NCBI RefSeq assembly: GCF_900116005.1
Contig: NZ_FOYI01000002.1
Coordinates: 434,001 to 498,000, forward strand
Direction of reading: 5' to 3'
Source of the DNA: Poseidonocella sedimentorum
GTDB lineage: Bacteria > Pseudomonadota > Alphaproteobacteria > Rhodobacterales > Rhodobacteraceae
Length of the DNA stretch: 64,000 bases
The position numbers were made by a program, and so were the translations under genes. The notes under the pieces were generated by a model, which did no database searches, was not told the DNA's origin, and was given only the letters and a program-made list of their open reading frames with translations. How positions within the stretch are numbered: position 1 is the stretch's first letter; each line of letters starts with the position of its first letter. This document shows, one piece after another, positions 55,865 through 64,000 of this stretch.

Positions 55865-56587
55865 TCAGGCGAAGAATTGCGCGCCGTTGGCCGAGATCGT
55901 GGAGCCGTTGATGAAGCTCGCATCGTCGGAGGCGAGGAAGGTCACGCAGCGCGCGATTTCCTCCGGCTCGCCGAGCCGCCCGGTGGGGATCATGCCGATG
56001 ATCTTCTCGCGCACCGCTTCGGGCACGGCCATGACCATTTCGGTCGCGATATAGCCGGGGCAAATGGCGTTGGCGGTGATACCCTTGGCCGCGCCCTCCT
56101 GCGCGAGGCTCTTGACGATGCCGAGATCGCCCGCCTTGGTCGCCGCGTAGTTGACCTGCCCGAACTGGCCCTTCTGGCCGTTGATCGAACTGATGACGAT
56201 GACCCGCCCGAAACCGCGCTCGCGCATCCCCGGCCAGACCGGGTGCACGGTGTTGAACACGCCGGTGAGGTTGGTGTCGACCACCTCGCTCCATTGCTCG
56301 GGCGTCATCTTGTGGAAGGGCGCGTCGCGCGTGATGCCGGCATTGGCGACCACCACCTCGATCGGCCCGAGATCGGCTTCGACCTTGGCAATACCGTCCT
56401 TGCTGGCGGCATAATCGGCCACGTTCCACTTGTAGGTCTTGATGCCGGTGGCCTCGGTGAAGGCCGCGGCCTTCTCATCATTGCCGGCATAGGTCGCCGC
56501 GACCGTGTAGCCCTCGGCCTGAAGCGCCTTGGAGATCGCCTCGCCAATGCCCCGGCTCCCGCCGGTGACCAATGCAATTCTTCCCAT
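55865..56587 (-). CDS. phaB: Acetoacetyl-CoA reductase
   Basis: 240 residues of the classical SDR family: [11 protein letters not shown] near the N-terminus, NAGITRD, and Ser plus YAATKAG as active-site residues. It reduces acetoacetyl-CoA to (R)-3-hydroxybutyryl-CoA for polyhydroxybutyrate. It follows phaA on the same strand with an 84-base gap. A polymerase gene (phaC) is not in the window. Confidence 0.93.
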   Translation of the reverse strand: MGRIALVTGGSRGIGEAISKALQAEGYTVAATYAGNDEKAAAFTEATGIKTYKWNVADYAASKDGIAKVEADLGPIEVVVANAGITRDAPFHKMTPEQWSEVVDTNLTGVFNTVHPVWPGMRERGFGRVIVISSINGQKGQFGQVNYAATKAGDLGIVKSLAQEGAAKGITANAICPGYIATEMVMAVPEAVREKIIGMIPTGRLGEPEEIARCVTFLASDDASFINGSTISANGAQFFA

Positions 56588-56671
56588 CCTGTCCTCCCAC
56601 TTTTTCGTTCGGGTCTTGTCTGTTCGGGCGGCCGCGCTCCTCCGAGTGGCCGCCCGCCAGAGGTCGTGCGG

Positions 56672-57847
56672 TCAGGGGCGCTCGATGCACATTGCAACGC
56701 CCATGCCGCCGCCGATGCAGAGCGTGGCGATGCCGCGCTTGGCGTCCCGGCGTTGCATTTCGAAGAGCAGCGTGTTGAGTACCCGGCAGCCCGAGGCGCC
56801 GATGGGGTGACCGATGGCGATGGCGCCGCCGTTCACGTTCACGATCGCCGGATCCCAGCCCATCTCCTTGTTGACCGCGCAGGCTTGAGCCGCGAAGGCT
56901 TCGTTGGCCTCCACGAGGTCGAGATCGTCCACCGTCCAGCCGGCTTTTTCCAGCGCCTTGCGCGAGGCATAGACCGGGCCGACGCCCATGACCGCCGGGT
57001 CAAGTCCGGCCGTGGCGTAGGAGACGATCCGCGCGAGCGGAGTGATGCCGCGCTTCTCGGCGTTGTCCGCGCTCATGAGCAGCGTCGCCGCCGCGCCATC
57101 GTTGAGGCCGGAGGCGTTGCCCGCCGTGACCGAGCCTTCGCGTGCGAAGGCGGGGCGGAGCTTCTGCATGTTCTCGATGGTCGCGCCGTGGCGGATGTAT
57201 TCATCCTGATCGACAACCGTCTCGCCCTTGCGGGTCTTGACGGTGAAGGGCGTGATCTCGTCGGCGAACTTGCCGGCCTTCTGGGCGGCTTCGGCCTTGT
57301 TCTGGGAGGCCAGCGCAAACTCGTCCTGCGTGTCGCGGCCGATCTGCCATTGCTCGGCGACGTTCTCGGCCGTCTGGCCCATGTGATAGCCGTTGAACGC
57401 ATCCCACAGCCCGTCGCGAATCATCGTGTCGATGTAGCTCACGTCGCCCATCTTGTGGCCCGCGCGCAGGTGTGCGGCGTGGGGGCTGAGCGACATGTTC
57501 TCCTGCCCGCCGGCGCAGACGATATCGGCATCGCCGAGCTGGATGTGCTGGGCGGCGAGCGCCACGGCGCGCAGGCCCGAGCCACAGACCTGATTGATGC
57601 TCCAGGCGGCCGCTTCCTTGGGAAGGCCCGCGTTGATATGGGCCTGGCGCGCGGGGTTCTGGCCCTGCGCCGCGGTCAGGACCTGGCCGAGGATCGTCTC
57701 GGAGACCTCGGACTTGTCAATGCCCGCGCGCTCAACAACCGCTTCGAGAACGGCGGAGCCCAGATCATGGGCGGGGGTGCCCGCAAAAGCCCCGGTGAAG
57801 CTGCCGACAGCGGTACGGGCGGCAGATGCGATCACGACATTGGTCAT
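56672..57847 (-). CDS. phaA: Acetyl-CoA C-acetyltransferase (beta-ketothiolase)
   Basis: 391 residues. Thiolase active site: Cys88 ([11 protein letters not shown]), His near the GHPIGASG segment and a second Cys in TLCIGGGMG. It condenses two acetyl-CoA; the adjacent phaB supports a PHB role. The ATG at 57847 gives the standard start [12 protein letters not shown]. The 241 bases upstream have no gene. Confidence 0.95.
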   Translation of the reverse strand: MTNVVIASAARTAVGSFTGAFAGTPAHDLGSAVLEAVVERAGIDKSEVSETILGQVLTAAQGQNPARQAHINAGLPKEAAAWSINQVCGSGLRAVALAAQHIQLGDADIVCAGGQENMSLSPHAAHLRAGHKMGDVSYIDTMIRDGLWDAFNGYHMGQTAENVAEQWQIGRDTQDEFALASQNKAEAAQKAGKFADEITPFTVKTRKGETVVDQDEYIRHGATIENMQKLRPAFAREGSVTAGNASGLNDGAAATLLMSADNAEKRGITPLARIVSYATAGLDPAVMGVGPVYASRKALEKAGWTVDDLDLVEANEAFAAQACAVNKEMGWDPAIVNVNGGAIAIGHPIGASGCRVLNTLLFEMQRRDAKRGIATLCIGGGMGVAMCIERP

Positions 57848-58088
57848 GTGGATGTCCTCTTGATTCCCTCCGGCGGCCGCGCCGCAAAATACGCGCCTTG
57901 CTCTGCAAGTCCGGGCCACCCTGCCCGACCCTCGCACAATCCACGGCGCCTCCGCAACAATGTTTCGCAGTACGATTGCGGGGCTTGGTTGCCGCAAGGT
58001 CATTTCGTTGGGAAAGAGGGGAGTTTCCGCGCTTTGGGGGGGCGGATTTTACCGGGCGCGCAGTCGGTGGCGCGCGCGCGTCAGCGCA

Positions 58089-58925
58089 TCAGGCCGAGCG
58101 GCTTTCGGGCAGCAGCGGCGCAAGCGCGGTGGCCGACGGCGCGCCGTAGAGATAGCCCTGAAGGCAGTCGATTCCGATCGACAGGAGATAGGCCGCCTCT
58201 TCGGGCGACTCGACGTTTTCGGCCACGATCATCATCTCGAAATGCCGCGCGAGGCCGACGAGTGCCTTGGTCAGAACCTGGTTGTCGCTGTCCTCGTGGA
58301 TGTTGCGGATGAAATGCCCGTCGATCTTGACCGCGTCGAAGAAGAAATCCTTGAAATACCGGAAGGCGGTGTAGCCCGAGCCGAAATCGTCGAGCGCGAA
58401 GGCGACGCCGCGCGATTGCAGCTCATCCATGAAGCTGACCACCAGTTCGGGCATGAGCATGGCCGAGCTTTCGGTGATCTCGAGGATCAGCCGCTCGCCG
58501 AGCGTTGGCGTCTGGTCGAGCGCATGGCCGAGGATCCGGTGCCACGCGGCATATCCGATGGAGCGGGCCGACATGTTGATTGATATCCGCAAGCCCGGGT
58601 CGTCGCGCAGCGCGGCGAGCCCGTGTTGCAGCGCGATGCAGTCCATCCGCCGGCCGGTCTCGGTCCGTTCGATGCTGTCGATGAAGCTCTTGGCGGGAAT
58701 GGTGCGGCCGGTCTCGTCGAGAACGCGGATCAGCCCTTCGTGAAAGGCGATTTCCTCGGGGCGGTCGGCCCGGACGACGGGCTGGTAGTTGAGCGCCACG
58801 TCCCCCGCCTCGATCGCGCGGCGCACCATCTCGTAGGTATCTCGGTCCCGCAGGGCGATGGCGTGGTCGAGCGGCGAGTCGTTTGCCGCCGTGGTCGGGA
58901 TATCTTCTACACCAACAAAACCCAT
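58089..58925 (-). CDS. EAL-domain cyclic-di-GMP phosphodiesterase
   Basis: 278 residues, a stand-alone EAL domain with no membrane helix or sensor domain. Catalytic residues are kept: YQPVV, Glu63 in EGLIR (the family ExLxR), NMSARS, EITES, DDFGSGY, KIDG, AENVES and QGYLYG. It should therefore hydrolyse c-di-GMP in the cytosol. The ATG at 58925 has AGGA upstream. c-di-GMP usually controls exopolysaccharide and motility, fitting the surface-polymer theme. Confidence 0.88.
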   Translation of the reverse strand: MGFVGVEDIPTTAANDSPLDHAIALRDRDTYEMVRRAIEAGDVALNYQPVVRADRPEEIAFHEGLIRVLDETGRTIPAKSFIDSIERTETGRRMDCIALQHGLAALRDDPGLRISINMSARSIGYAAWHRILGHALDQTPTLGERLILEITESSAMLMPELVVSFMDELQSRGVAFALDDFGSGYTAFRYFKDFFFDAVKIDGHFIRNIHEDSDNQVLTKALVGLARHFEMMIVAENVESPEEAAYLLSIGIDCLQGYLYGAPSATALAPLLPESRSA

Positions 58926-59113
58926 TATAGCCGTCCTTTTTACGTGCCGCCTGACCCTAGGACGCTGGAAACTAACAAACCGTGAACAAACATCCGCGCC
59001 TCGCCCCATGCGCGAGTGTGAATCGCGCAAAAAGAGTGGGAATTCCAGCCCTTAGCGGCCGAAAAACCCAAACCAGGCTTAACAGGAGGTTAACGCACGC
59101 CCGCGCCCGGGGC

Positions 59114-59665
59114 TCACTCGGATATCAGCGCCCCGATCAGCGCCAGAGCTTCCTCGGAGGCCCAGTCGGCATCGCCGGTCAGGCGGGCAATTTCGCGGCC
59201 CTCAGGGTCAAGCAGGACGGTCACGGGCAGGCCCAGAACGGCCATGGTCCGGGCGAGCGCCTGTTTCGGATCACGGTGCTTGGGCAGGTTCTCGACGCCG
59301 ATCTCCGCAAAGAACCGGTCGATCCCGTCCACAAGGTTGCGCCCGGTCGCGATGGTCACGACCTCGAACCGATCGCCGCCGAGCTGCGCCTGAAGCGCCG
59401 AGAGCGCCGGCATCTCCTTGCGGCAGGGCGCGCACCACGTCGCCCAGAAATTCACCAGCCGGTACTTGCCGGCGCTGTCGCCAAGCGTGATGGGCGCGCC
59501 GTCACGGGTCTCGAAGGTGATATCCGCATCCACGGGCTTGGGCTCGGCGTGAACCGCGAGCTTTTTCATGTCCCCCGTGCGATACTCCGCAAGGTCGGTC
59601 GGCGCAGCGGCGTTTGCACCGAGGGCCATGGCCGTATAAAGGGCGGCGGCAGCAAGGACTTTCAT
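59114..59665 (-). CDS. TlpA-like thioredoxin-fold protein
   Basis: 183 residues. A signal peptide covers about 1-20. The thioredoxin-like domain has the active-site WCAPC, Cys78 and Cys81, in [14 protein letters not shown]. TlpA/ResA-type proteins reduce disulfides in the periplasm, for example in cytochrome c or oxidase maturation. It is divergent from argH. The ATG at 59665 has GGAGGG upstream. Confidence 0.88.
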   Translation of the reverse strand: MKVLAAAALYTAMALGANAAAPTDLAEYRTGDMKKLAVHAEPKPVDADITFETRDGAPITLGDSAGKYRLVNFWATWCAPCRKEMPALSALQAQLGGDRFEVVTIATGRNLVDGIDRFFAEIGVENLPKHRDPKQALARTMAVLGLPVTVLLDPEGREIARLTGDADWASEEALALIGALISE

Positions 59666-59685
59666 TTTCCCTCCGAGGGCAGGAC

Positions 59686-61077
59686 ATGAGCAACGATAGT
59701 GCAAACCGGATGTGGGGCGGGCGGTTTTCCGCGGGGCCGGACGCGATCATGGAGGCGATCAACGCCTCGATCGGGTATGACCGCCGCCTCGCCGCGCAGG
59801 ACATCGAAGGCTCGCGCGCCCATGCCGCCATGCTGGCTGCCACGGGCATCCTGAGTGATAACGACGCCGAGGCCATCCGGGAAGGGTTGCTCACGGTCTT
59901 GTCAGAGATCGAGGGCGGGAGTTTCGAATTTTCCACCGCGCTGGAAGACATCCACATGAACGTGGAGGCCCGGCTGAAGGAGATCGTCGGCGAGGCGGCG
60001 GGGCGGCTGCACACCGCGCGCTCGCGCAACGATCAGGTCGCGACCGATTTCCGCCTCTGGGTCCGCGATCAGCTCGATGCGGCCGAGCAGGGGCTCACCG
60101 CACTCATGCGCGCTCTGGTGGCCCAGGCCGAGGCGGGGGCCGACTGGGTCATGCCCGGCTTCACCCATCTGCAGACGGCGCAGCCGGTCACATGGGGGCA
60201 TCACATGATGGCATATGTCGAGATGTTCGCGCGGGATCGGGCGCGGGTGCGCGATGCGCGGGTGCGGATGAACGAATGCCCCCTCGGGGCCGCGGCTCTT
60301 GCCGGGACGTCCTTCCCCATCGACCGGGAGATGACGGCGCAGGCGCTCGGCTTCGACCGGCCCGCCGCCAACTCGCTCGACGCGGTTTCGGACCGGGATT
60401 TCGCGCTGGAGTTTCTCTCGGTCGCCTCGATCTGCGCCATGCACCTGTCGCGGCTTTCCGAAGAGCTGGTGATTTGGTCCTCGGCCCAGTTCCGCTTCGT
60501 GGTGCTCTCGGATCGATTCTCCACCGGCTCGTCGATCATGCCGCAAAAGAAGAACCCCGACGCGGCCGAGCTCATCCGCGCCAAGATCGGCCGGATCTAC
60601 GGCGCGCAGACGGCGCTGATGATGGTGATGAAGGGCCTGCCGCTCGCCTATTCCAAGGACATGCAGGAGGACAAGGAACAGGTCTTCGACGCGGCCGACA
60701 ACTGGATGCTTGCGCTCGCCGCAATGGAGGGCATGGTCCGCGACATGAGCGCGAACCGCGAGGCGCTCGCGGTGGCGGCCGGGGCGGGGTTCTCGACCGC
60801 GACGGACCTTGCCGACTGGCTCGTGCGCGCGCTCGGCCTGCCCTTCCGCGAGGCGCATCACGTGACCGGGTCACTGGTGGCGAAGGCCGAGGCGATGGGC
60901 TGCGATCTCGCCGACCTGCCGCTGGCCGCGATGCAGGAAGAACACGACGGGATCACCGAGGCGGTATTCGACGTGCTCGGCGTGGAAAATTCCGTCGCAA
61001 GCCGTACATCATACGGGGGCACCGCGCCGGAACAGGTCCGCGCGCAGGTGGCCATCTGGAAGGACAAGCTGGGATGA
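59686..61077 (+). CDS. argH: Argininosuccinate lyase
   Basis: 463 residues. The fumarase-family signature is [12 protein letters not shown] at 281-292, with His161 as the base-region residue (FTHLQTAQP). It catalyses the last step of arginine synthesis. The start at 59686 gives [14 protein letters not shown]; the longer frame is in the divergent gene. It overlaps a tiny lipoprotein gene by 4 bases. Confidence 0.97.
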   Translation: MSNDSANRMWGGRFSAGPDAIMEAINASIGYDRRLAAQDIEGSRAHAAMLAATGILSDNDAEAIREGLLTVLSEIEGGSFEFSTALEDIHMNVEARLKEIVGEAAGRLHTARSRNDQVATDFRLWVRDQLDAAEQGLTALMRALVAQAEAGADWVMPGFTHLQTAQPVTWGHHMMAYVEMFARDRARVRDARVRMNECPLGAAALAGTSFPIDREMTAQALGFDRPAANSLDAVSDRDFALEFLSVASICAMHLSRLSEELVIWSSAQFRFVVLSDRFSTGSSIMPQKKNPDAAELIRAKIGRIYGAQTALMMVMKGLPLAYSKDMQEDKEQVFDAADNWMLALAAMEGMVRDMSANREALAVAAGAGFSTATDLADWLVRALGLPFREAHHVTGSLVAKAEAMGCDLADLPLAAMQEEHDGITEAVFDVLGVENSVASRTSYGGTAPEQVRAQVAIWKDKLG

Positions 61078-61235
61078 AACTGGTTTTCGCGCTCGGGATT
61101 GCGGCCCTGATCGCCGGCTGTGGCGCCGACGGCGCGCCGGTCCGCCCCGAGGTCAGCGCGCAAACAACGGTCGGGGTGAACTCGAAATCGGGGGTGTTCT
61201 CGCGCAACTCCGTGGGCATCGAGGTCAACCTCTGA
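61074..61235 (+). CDS. Small lipoprotein coupled to argH
   Basis: 53 residues: hydrophobic signal (about 1-15), lipobox LIAGC with Cys16, and a short polar mature part ending in [12 protein letters not shown] overlap with the argH stop and a TGATG overlap with the DUF2834 gene make it a translationally coupled link in argH-lipoprotein-DUF2834. I see no known domain. Confidence 0.8.
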   Translation: MKLVFALGIAALIAGCGADGAPVRPEVSAQTTVGVNSKSGVFSRNSVGIEVNL

Positions 61236-61549
61236 TGTCGCGCCTGCGCTGGCTCTGGCTCGCGCTCGCCGCATGGGGCGCGATCCATCCGATGGTCTGG
61301 TTCGTCACTTGGTTTCGTCAGAACGGTGTCGATCTCGCGGGGATGCTCGACGCCTGGCACGTGAATGCCGCCACCAGCGGGCTGGTGTGGGATCTGACGA
61401 TCGCGGCGGTGACGCTGACGCTCTGGATCCTCGCGGAAGTCTCCGTCCGCCGCAATTGGGCCGCCCTCCTCGCCATCCCCGCGACCTTCCTCATCGGCGT
61501 GAGCTGCGGCTTGCCGCTCTACCTCTACTTTCGGGCTCGCCCTGTCTGA
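61235..61549 (+). CDS. DUF2834 family membrane protein
   Basis: 104 residues with three hydrophobic segments (about 7-25, 50-68, 76-98). The sequence agrees with the DUF2834 pattern, small membrane proteins of unknown function. The ATG at 61235 overlaps the lipoprotein stop. It ends the argH-linked group; no clear terminator follows in the next 134 bases. Confidence 0.75.
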   Translation: MSRLRWLWLALAAWGAIHPMVWFVTWFRQNGVDLAGMLDAWHVNAATSGLVWDLTIAAVTLTLWILAEVSVRRNWAALLAIPATFLIGVSCGLPLYLYFRARPV

Positions 61550-61683
61550 GCCGGGCGCGTCAATGGCGGCTCCACACCCCGTTCCCCAGGGTCAAGATCG
61601 TGGACAAAGACCGTCGCGACCGGATAGGAAGGCACAGTTTTTACCTGGTTTCATTTTCAACATCTCATTGGAGGACTTGAGAG

Positions 61684-62232
61684 ATGCGCAAGTTATTGAC
61701 GATCCTGGCCCTGCTTCAAGCAATGGCCCTGCCCGCGACGGCGGCGACACTCGAGGGCGATTCCGTGACCATTCACCTGTTCGCGGAATTTAGCTGGGGT
61801 ACCTATACTCGGACCGTGGGACCCGGTGAGGACGGTGACATCAGCTCTCTGTCCTATGATCTCAATGCGGGACCGGATGGCGATCTTTTCACGCTCCGCT
61901 CGAAGGGGGCCTATTGCGGACTGAACTGTTCAACTCCCCCGACTCCGGTGGTCTGGACATTGCTCGGTCTGGACTTTGTAGGGGGGCAGCCGCTGACAGA
62001 TTTCGAGATCGTTCAAGGCTTCAGTGACGCGACTGTGTCATTCACCGATAGCAGTGTGACGATCACCTACACCGACGACAGTCTTTCACCTGGTATCTTT
62101 TTTCAGGGCCGTTTCGTAACCGAGCCGCTGTCCGCAGTCCCCCTCCCGGCGAGCTTCCCGCTCGTGCTCGCAGGGCTCGGCGGTCTGGGGCTGCTGCGCC
62201 GCAAACAGCGCAGATCTCAGCTGAGTTCCTGA
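61684..62232 (+). CDS. VPLPA-CTERM exported protein 3
   Basis: 182 residues. GGAGG at 61670-61674 lies 9 bases before the ATG. A signal peptide covers about 1-20. The mature domain is about 130 residues of Ser/Thr/Asp-rich, probably beta, sequence with two cysteines in YCGLNC. The tail has VPLPA at 152-156, a hydrophobic run and the basic RRKQRR, then SQLSS. Its base composition looks less GC-rich than that of its neighbours. It lies alone between the DUF2834 gene and lysA. Confidence 0.85.
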   Translation: MRKLLTILALLQAMALPATAATLEGDSVTIHLFAEFSWGTYTRTVGPGEDGDISSLSYDLNAGPDGDLFTLRSKGAYCGLNCSTPPTPVVWTLLGLDFVGGQPLTDFEIVQGFSDATVSFTDSSVTITYTDDSLSPGIFFQGRFVTEPLSAVPLPASFPLVLAGLGGLGLLRRKQRRSQLSS

Positions 62233-62259
62233 AAACAGCGTTATCCCCACGCGCGGGTA

Positions 62260-62311
62260 CCGGAAAATGATCAATCATTTTCCGGCCCGTTTTCCGATTG
62301 ATCGGAAAACG
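62260..62311. repeat. Two adjacent perfect palindromes between VPLPA-CTERM gene 3 and lysA
   Basis: First: CCGGAAAATGAT (62260-62271) with ATCATTTTCCGG (62274-62285). Second: CGTTTTCCGA (62288-62297) with TCGGAAAACG (62302-62311) around TTGA. Both share GGAAAA/TTTTCC, so arms of one can pair with arms of the other. It may be a terminator pair or a leader switch for lysA. Confidence 0.7.
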
Positions 62312-62372
62312 GCGACCGTTCCGCGCGCGGTGCCAATTGCGCAGGGCGGCGATTCCCACTAGAGCGCGGTCT

Positions 62373-63638
62373 ATGGATCATTTTCTCTATCGCGACGGCC
62401 TGCTGCATGCCGAAGACGTCTCCGTGGCCGAGATCGCCGCCGCTGTCGAGACGCCGTTCTACCTCTATTCCACTGCCACCCTGACCCGACATTTCAAGCT
62501 CTTTGACGAGGCGCTTGAGGGGCTTCCGCATCTGGTTTGCTACGCCATGAAGGCCGCCTCCAACCAGGCGATTCTCAAGACGCTCGCGGCTCAGGGCGCC
62601 GGGATGGATGTGGTTTCCGGCGGCGAATATGCCCGTGCGCGCGCCGCCGGTGTGCCCGGGTCGCGGATCGTGTTTTCCGGTGTTGGCAAGACCAATGCCG
62701 AGATTCGCGCCGCGCTTGAGGGCGGAATCCGCCAGTTCAACGTGGAATCCGAGCCCGAGCTTGAGGCGATCTCGCGCATTGCCGCCGGGATGGGCGTTGC
62801 GGCCCCGGTTGCCATTCGCGTCAATCCGGACGTCGATGCCAAGACCCATGCCAAGATCGCGACCGGCAAGTCCGAGAACAAGTTCGGCATTCCCATCGCC
62901 CGCGCCCGCGCCGTCTATGCCCATGCGGCCGCTCTGCCGGGGCTCAAGGTCGTCGGGATCGATGTCCATATTGGCTCCCAGCTCACCGATCTCGCCCCGT
63001 TCGAGGCGGCTTACCGCAAAGTCGCCGATCTGACCGAGGCCCTGCGCGCCGACGGCCATGAGATCACCCGGCTCGACCTCGGCGGCGGCCTCGGCATCCC
63101 CTACACACGCTCCAACGAAGCGCCCCCCCTACCGATGGATTACGGCGCGCTCATCAAGCGCACGGTGGGGCATCTGGGCTGCGAGGTGGAGATCGAACCG
63201 GGCCGCCTCATCGCCGGCAACGCGGGGATCCTCGTGACCCGTGTGATCTACCTCAAATCCGGTGAGGGGCGTGATTTCCTCATCCTCGATGCGGCGATGA
63301 ACGATCTCATCCGCCCGGCCATGTACGAGGCGCATCACGATATCGTCCCGGTGATCGAACCCGCCCCGGGCATCGAGCCGCAGCCCTTCGACATCGTCGG
63401 CCCCGTCTGCGAGAGCGGCGATACCTTCGCCCGCGCGCGCCCCATGCCGCCGCTGGGGCCGGGCGATCTTGTCGCCTTCCGCAGCGCGGGCGCCTATGGC
63501 GCGGTCATGGCCAGTGAATACAACACCCGGCCCCTCATCCCCGAAGTCATGGTGCATGGCGATCAATTCGCGGTTATCCGCCCGCGGCCGAGCTTTGACG
63601 AAATCATAAACCGCGATACCATACCTCAATGGCTGTAG
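62373..63638 (+). CDS. lysA: Diaminopimelate decarboxylase
   Basis: 421 residues of the fold III PLP family. Lys60 (CYAMKAASN) binds PLP; GGGEYARA-like and HIGSQLTDL segments, the LGGGLGIPY glycine loop and the CESGD motif (VCESGDTFA) are present. It makes L-lysine from meso-diaminopimelate. ATG at 62373 is 61 bases after the twin palindromes. It is followed by the TIGR02302-like gene. Confidence 0.96.
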   Translation: MDHFLYRDGLLHAEDVSVAEIAAAVETPFYLYSTATLTRHFKLFDEALEGLPHLVCYAMKAASNQAILKTLAAQGAGMDVVSGGEYARARAAGVPGSRIVFSGVGKTNAEIRAALEGGIRQFNVESEPELEAISRIAAGMGVAAPVAIRVNPDVDAKTHAKIATGKSENKFGIPIARARAVYAHAAALPGLKVVGIDVHIGSQLTDLAPFEAAYRKVADLTEALRADGHEITRLDLGGGLGIPYTRSNEAPPLPMDYGALIKRTVGHLGCEVEIEPGRLIAGNAGILVTRVIYLKSGEGRDFLILDAAMNDLIRPAMYEAHHDIVPVIEPAPGIEPQPFDIVGPVCESGDTFARARPMPPLGPGDLVAFRSAGAYGAVMASEYNTRPLIPEVMVHGDQFAVIRPRPSFDEIINRDTIPQWL

Positions 63639-63684
63639 CGTGATGCCGATGCATGATCGGCGCGACTACGGCGCAGGATGATGC

Positions 63685-64000
63685 ATGGCACAGCAACCGA
63701 CGGCCCGCCCCCCGGGCCGCAAGACCACACGATCCGATCCCCTGCGCCGGTTGCGCTGGCCGCTGGCGCTCACCCGGCTGGGGATGATCTGCGAGGCGCT
63801 GTCGCTGGCCTTCTGGCCGTTGGCCGCCCTTCTCGCCGCGACGCTCGGCGCCGTGCTCCTCGGCCTCTACCAACATCTGCCGCTCGCGGCGGTCTGGGCG
63901 CTTGGCGCGGGGCTTGGTCTTGCCGCCCTCGCCGCGCTGGTCCTCGGGCTGCGCCGCCTGCGCTGGCCGACCCGGTCCGCCGCGCTCCACCGGCTCGACG
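63685..64000 (+). CDS. TIGR02302/DUF4175-like membrane protein, 3' end beyond the window
   Basis: At least 105 residues, open at the end of the window. The ATG at 63685 follows AGGATG. Basic N-terminus, then two hydrophobic segments (about 43-62 and 68-88) separated by YQHLP. In Rhodobacterales a long membrane protein of the TIGR02302 family usually follows lysA, and the start fits; the large periplasmic part is out of view. Function is unknown. Confidence 0.65.
   Translation, partial: MAQQPTARPPGRKTTRSDPLRRLRWPLALTRLGMICEALSLAFWPLAALLAATLGAVLLGLYQHLPLAAVWALGAGLGLAALAALVLGLRRLRWPTRSAALHRLD

Noticed and set aside
55862-58312. Long plus-strand open frame across phaB and phaA
   Set aside because: Antisense shadow of two certain PHB genes; low-complexity product.
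1-64000. tRNA genes, rRNA genes, CRISPR arrays and insertion sequences
   Set aside because: No T-arm GTTCGANNC with a matching acceptor stem, no repeat-spacer series and no transposase was seen on either strand.

Overview
The window reads as chromosomal DNA of a GC-rich alphaproteobacterium of the Rhodobacterales (Roseobacter/Rhodobacter group). Supporting markers are a Mic60-like gene followed by an Orf52/HemY-like gene, a one-step phosphatidylcholine synthase, an Irr-type Fur regulator next to fabA, a fused molybdopterin-domain/MocA protein beside xdhC, a DUF2793 protein, PHB genes phaA-phaB, and three proteins with VPLPA-CTERM tails typical of exopolysaccharide-producing roseobacters. I see no tRNA, rRNA, CRISPR array, insertion sequence or prophage. 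Assignments rest on reading translated sequence and motifs; no database search was run.

Layout. 1-1.9 kb: 3' part of a WbpM/CapD-type nucleotide-sugar dehydratase and a 60-residue exported protein. 2-9 kb: priA, a transaldolase, DUF484-xerC, pcs, DUF2853, DUF1761. 9-15.3 kb: tsaD-gpsA-EVE, divergent from hemD-mic60-orf52. 15.4-19 kb: kdsD-xdhC-mocA. 19-23.7 kb: tandem glycine riboswitch and gcvTHP. 23.8-31 kb: a DUF2793 protein, rfbCBDA (dTDP-L-rhamnose) and yjbH-yjbF, an envelope-polysaccharide block. 31-34.9 kb: metallophosphoesterase, lipid kinase, an HdeA-like/peptidoglycan-binding protein and a VPLPA-CTERM protein. 35-44.4 kb: ahcY, murC-murG-ftsW, and fabI-fabB-fabA interrupted by a second VPLPA-CTERM gene. 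44.5-49 kb: irr, then a LuxR-type response regulator divergent from a periplasmic SUOX-fold protein and a hybrid histidine kinase. 49-52.5 kb: galB-ligK-galD plus a DUF1932 dehydrogenase (lower part of protocatechuate/gallate meta-cleavage). 52.5-64 kb: polyprenyl synthase, small conserved genes, EamA exporter, phaBA, an EAL phosphodiesterase, a TlpA-like thioredoxin, argH with a tiny lipoprotein, a third VPLPA-CTERM gene, lysA and the start of a TIGR02302-type gene.

Themes. Much of the window serves the cell surface: nucleotide-sugar supply, KDO precursor, YjbH/YjbF, VPLPA-CTERM proteins, peptidoglycan and fatty-acid synthesis. The best candidate for a little-described system is the three-gene sensor at 45.0-49.1 kb. 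There a cysteine-free (after signal cleavage) SUOX-fold periplasmic protein is translationally coupled to a hybrid kinase and divergent from a LuxR-type regulator. This resembles the PruR pterin sensor of Agrobacterium, but wired to a phosphorelay instead of a c-di-GMP enzyme.
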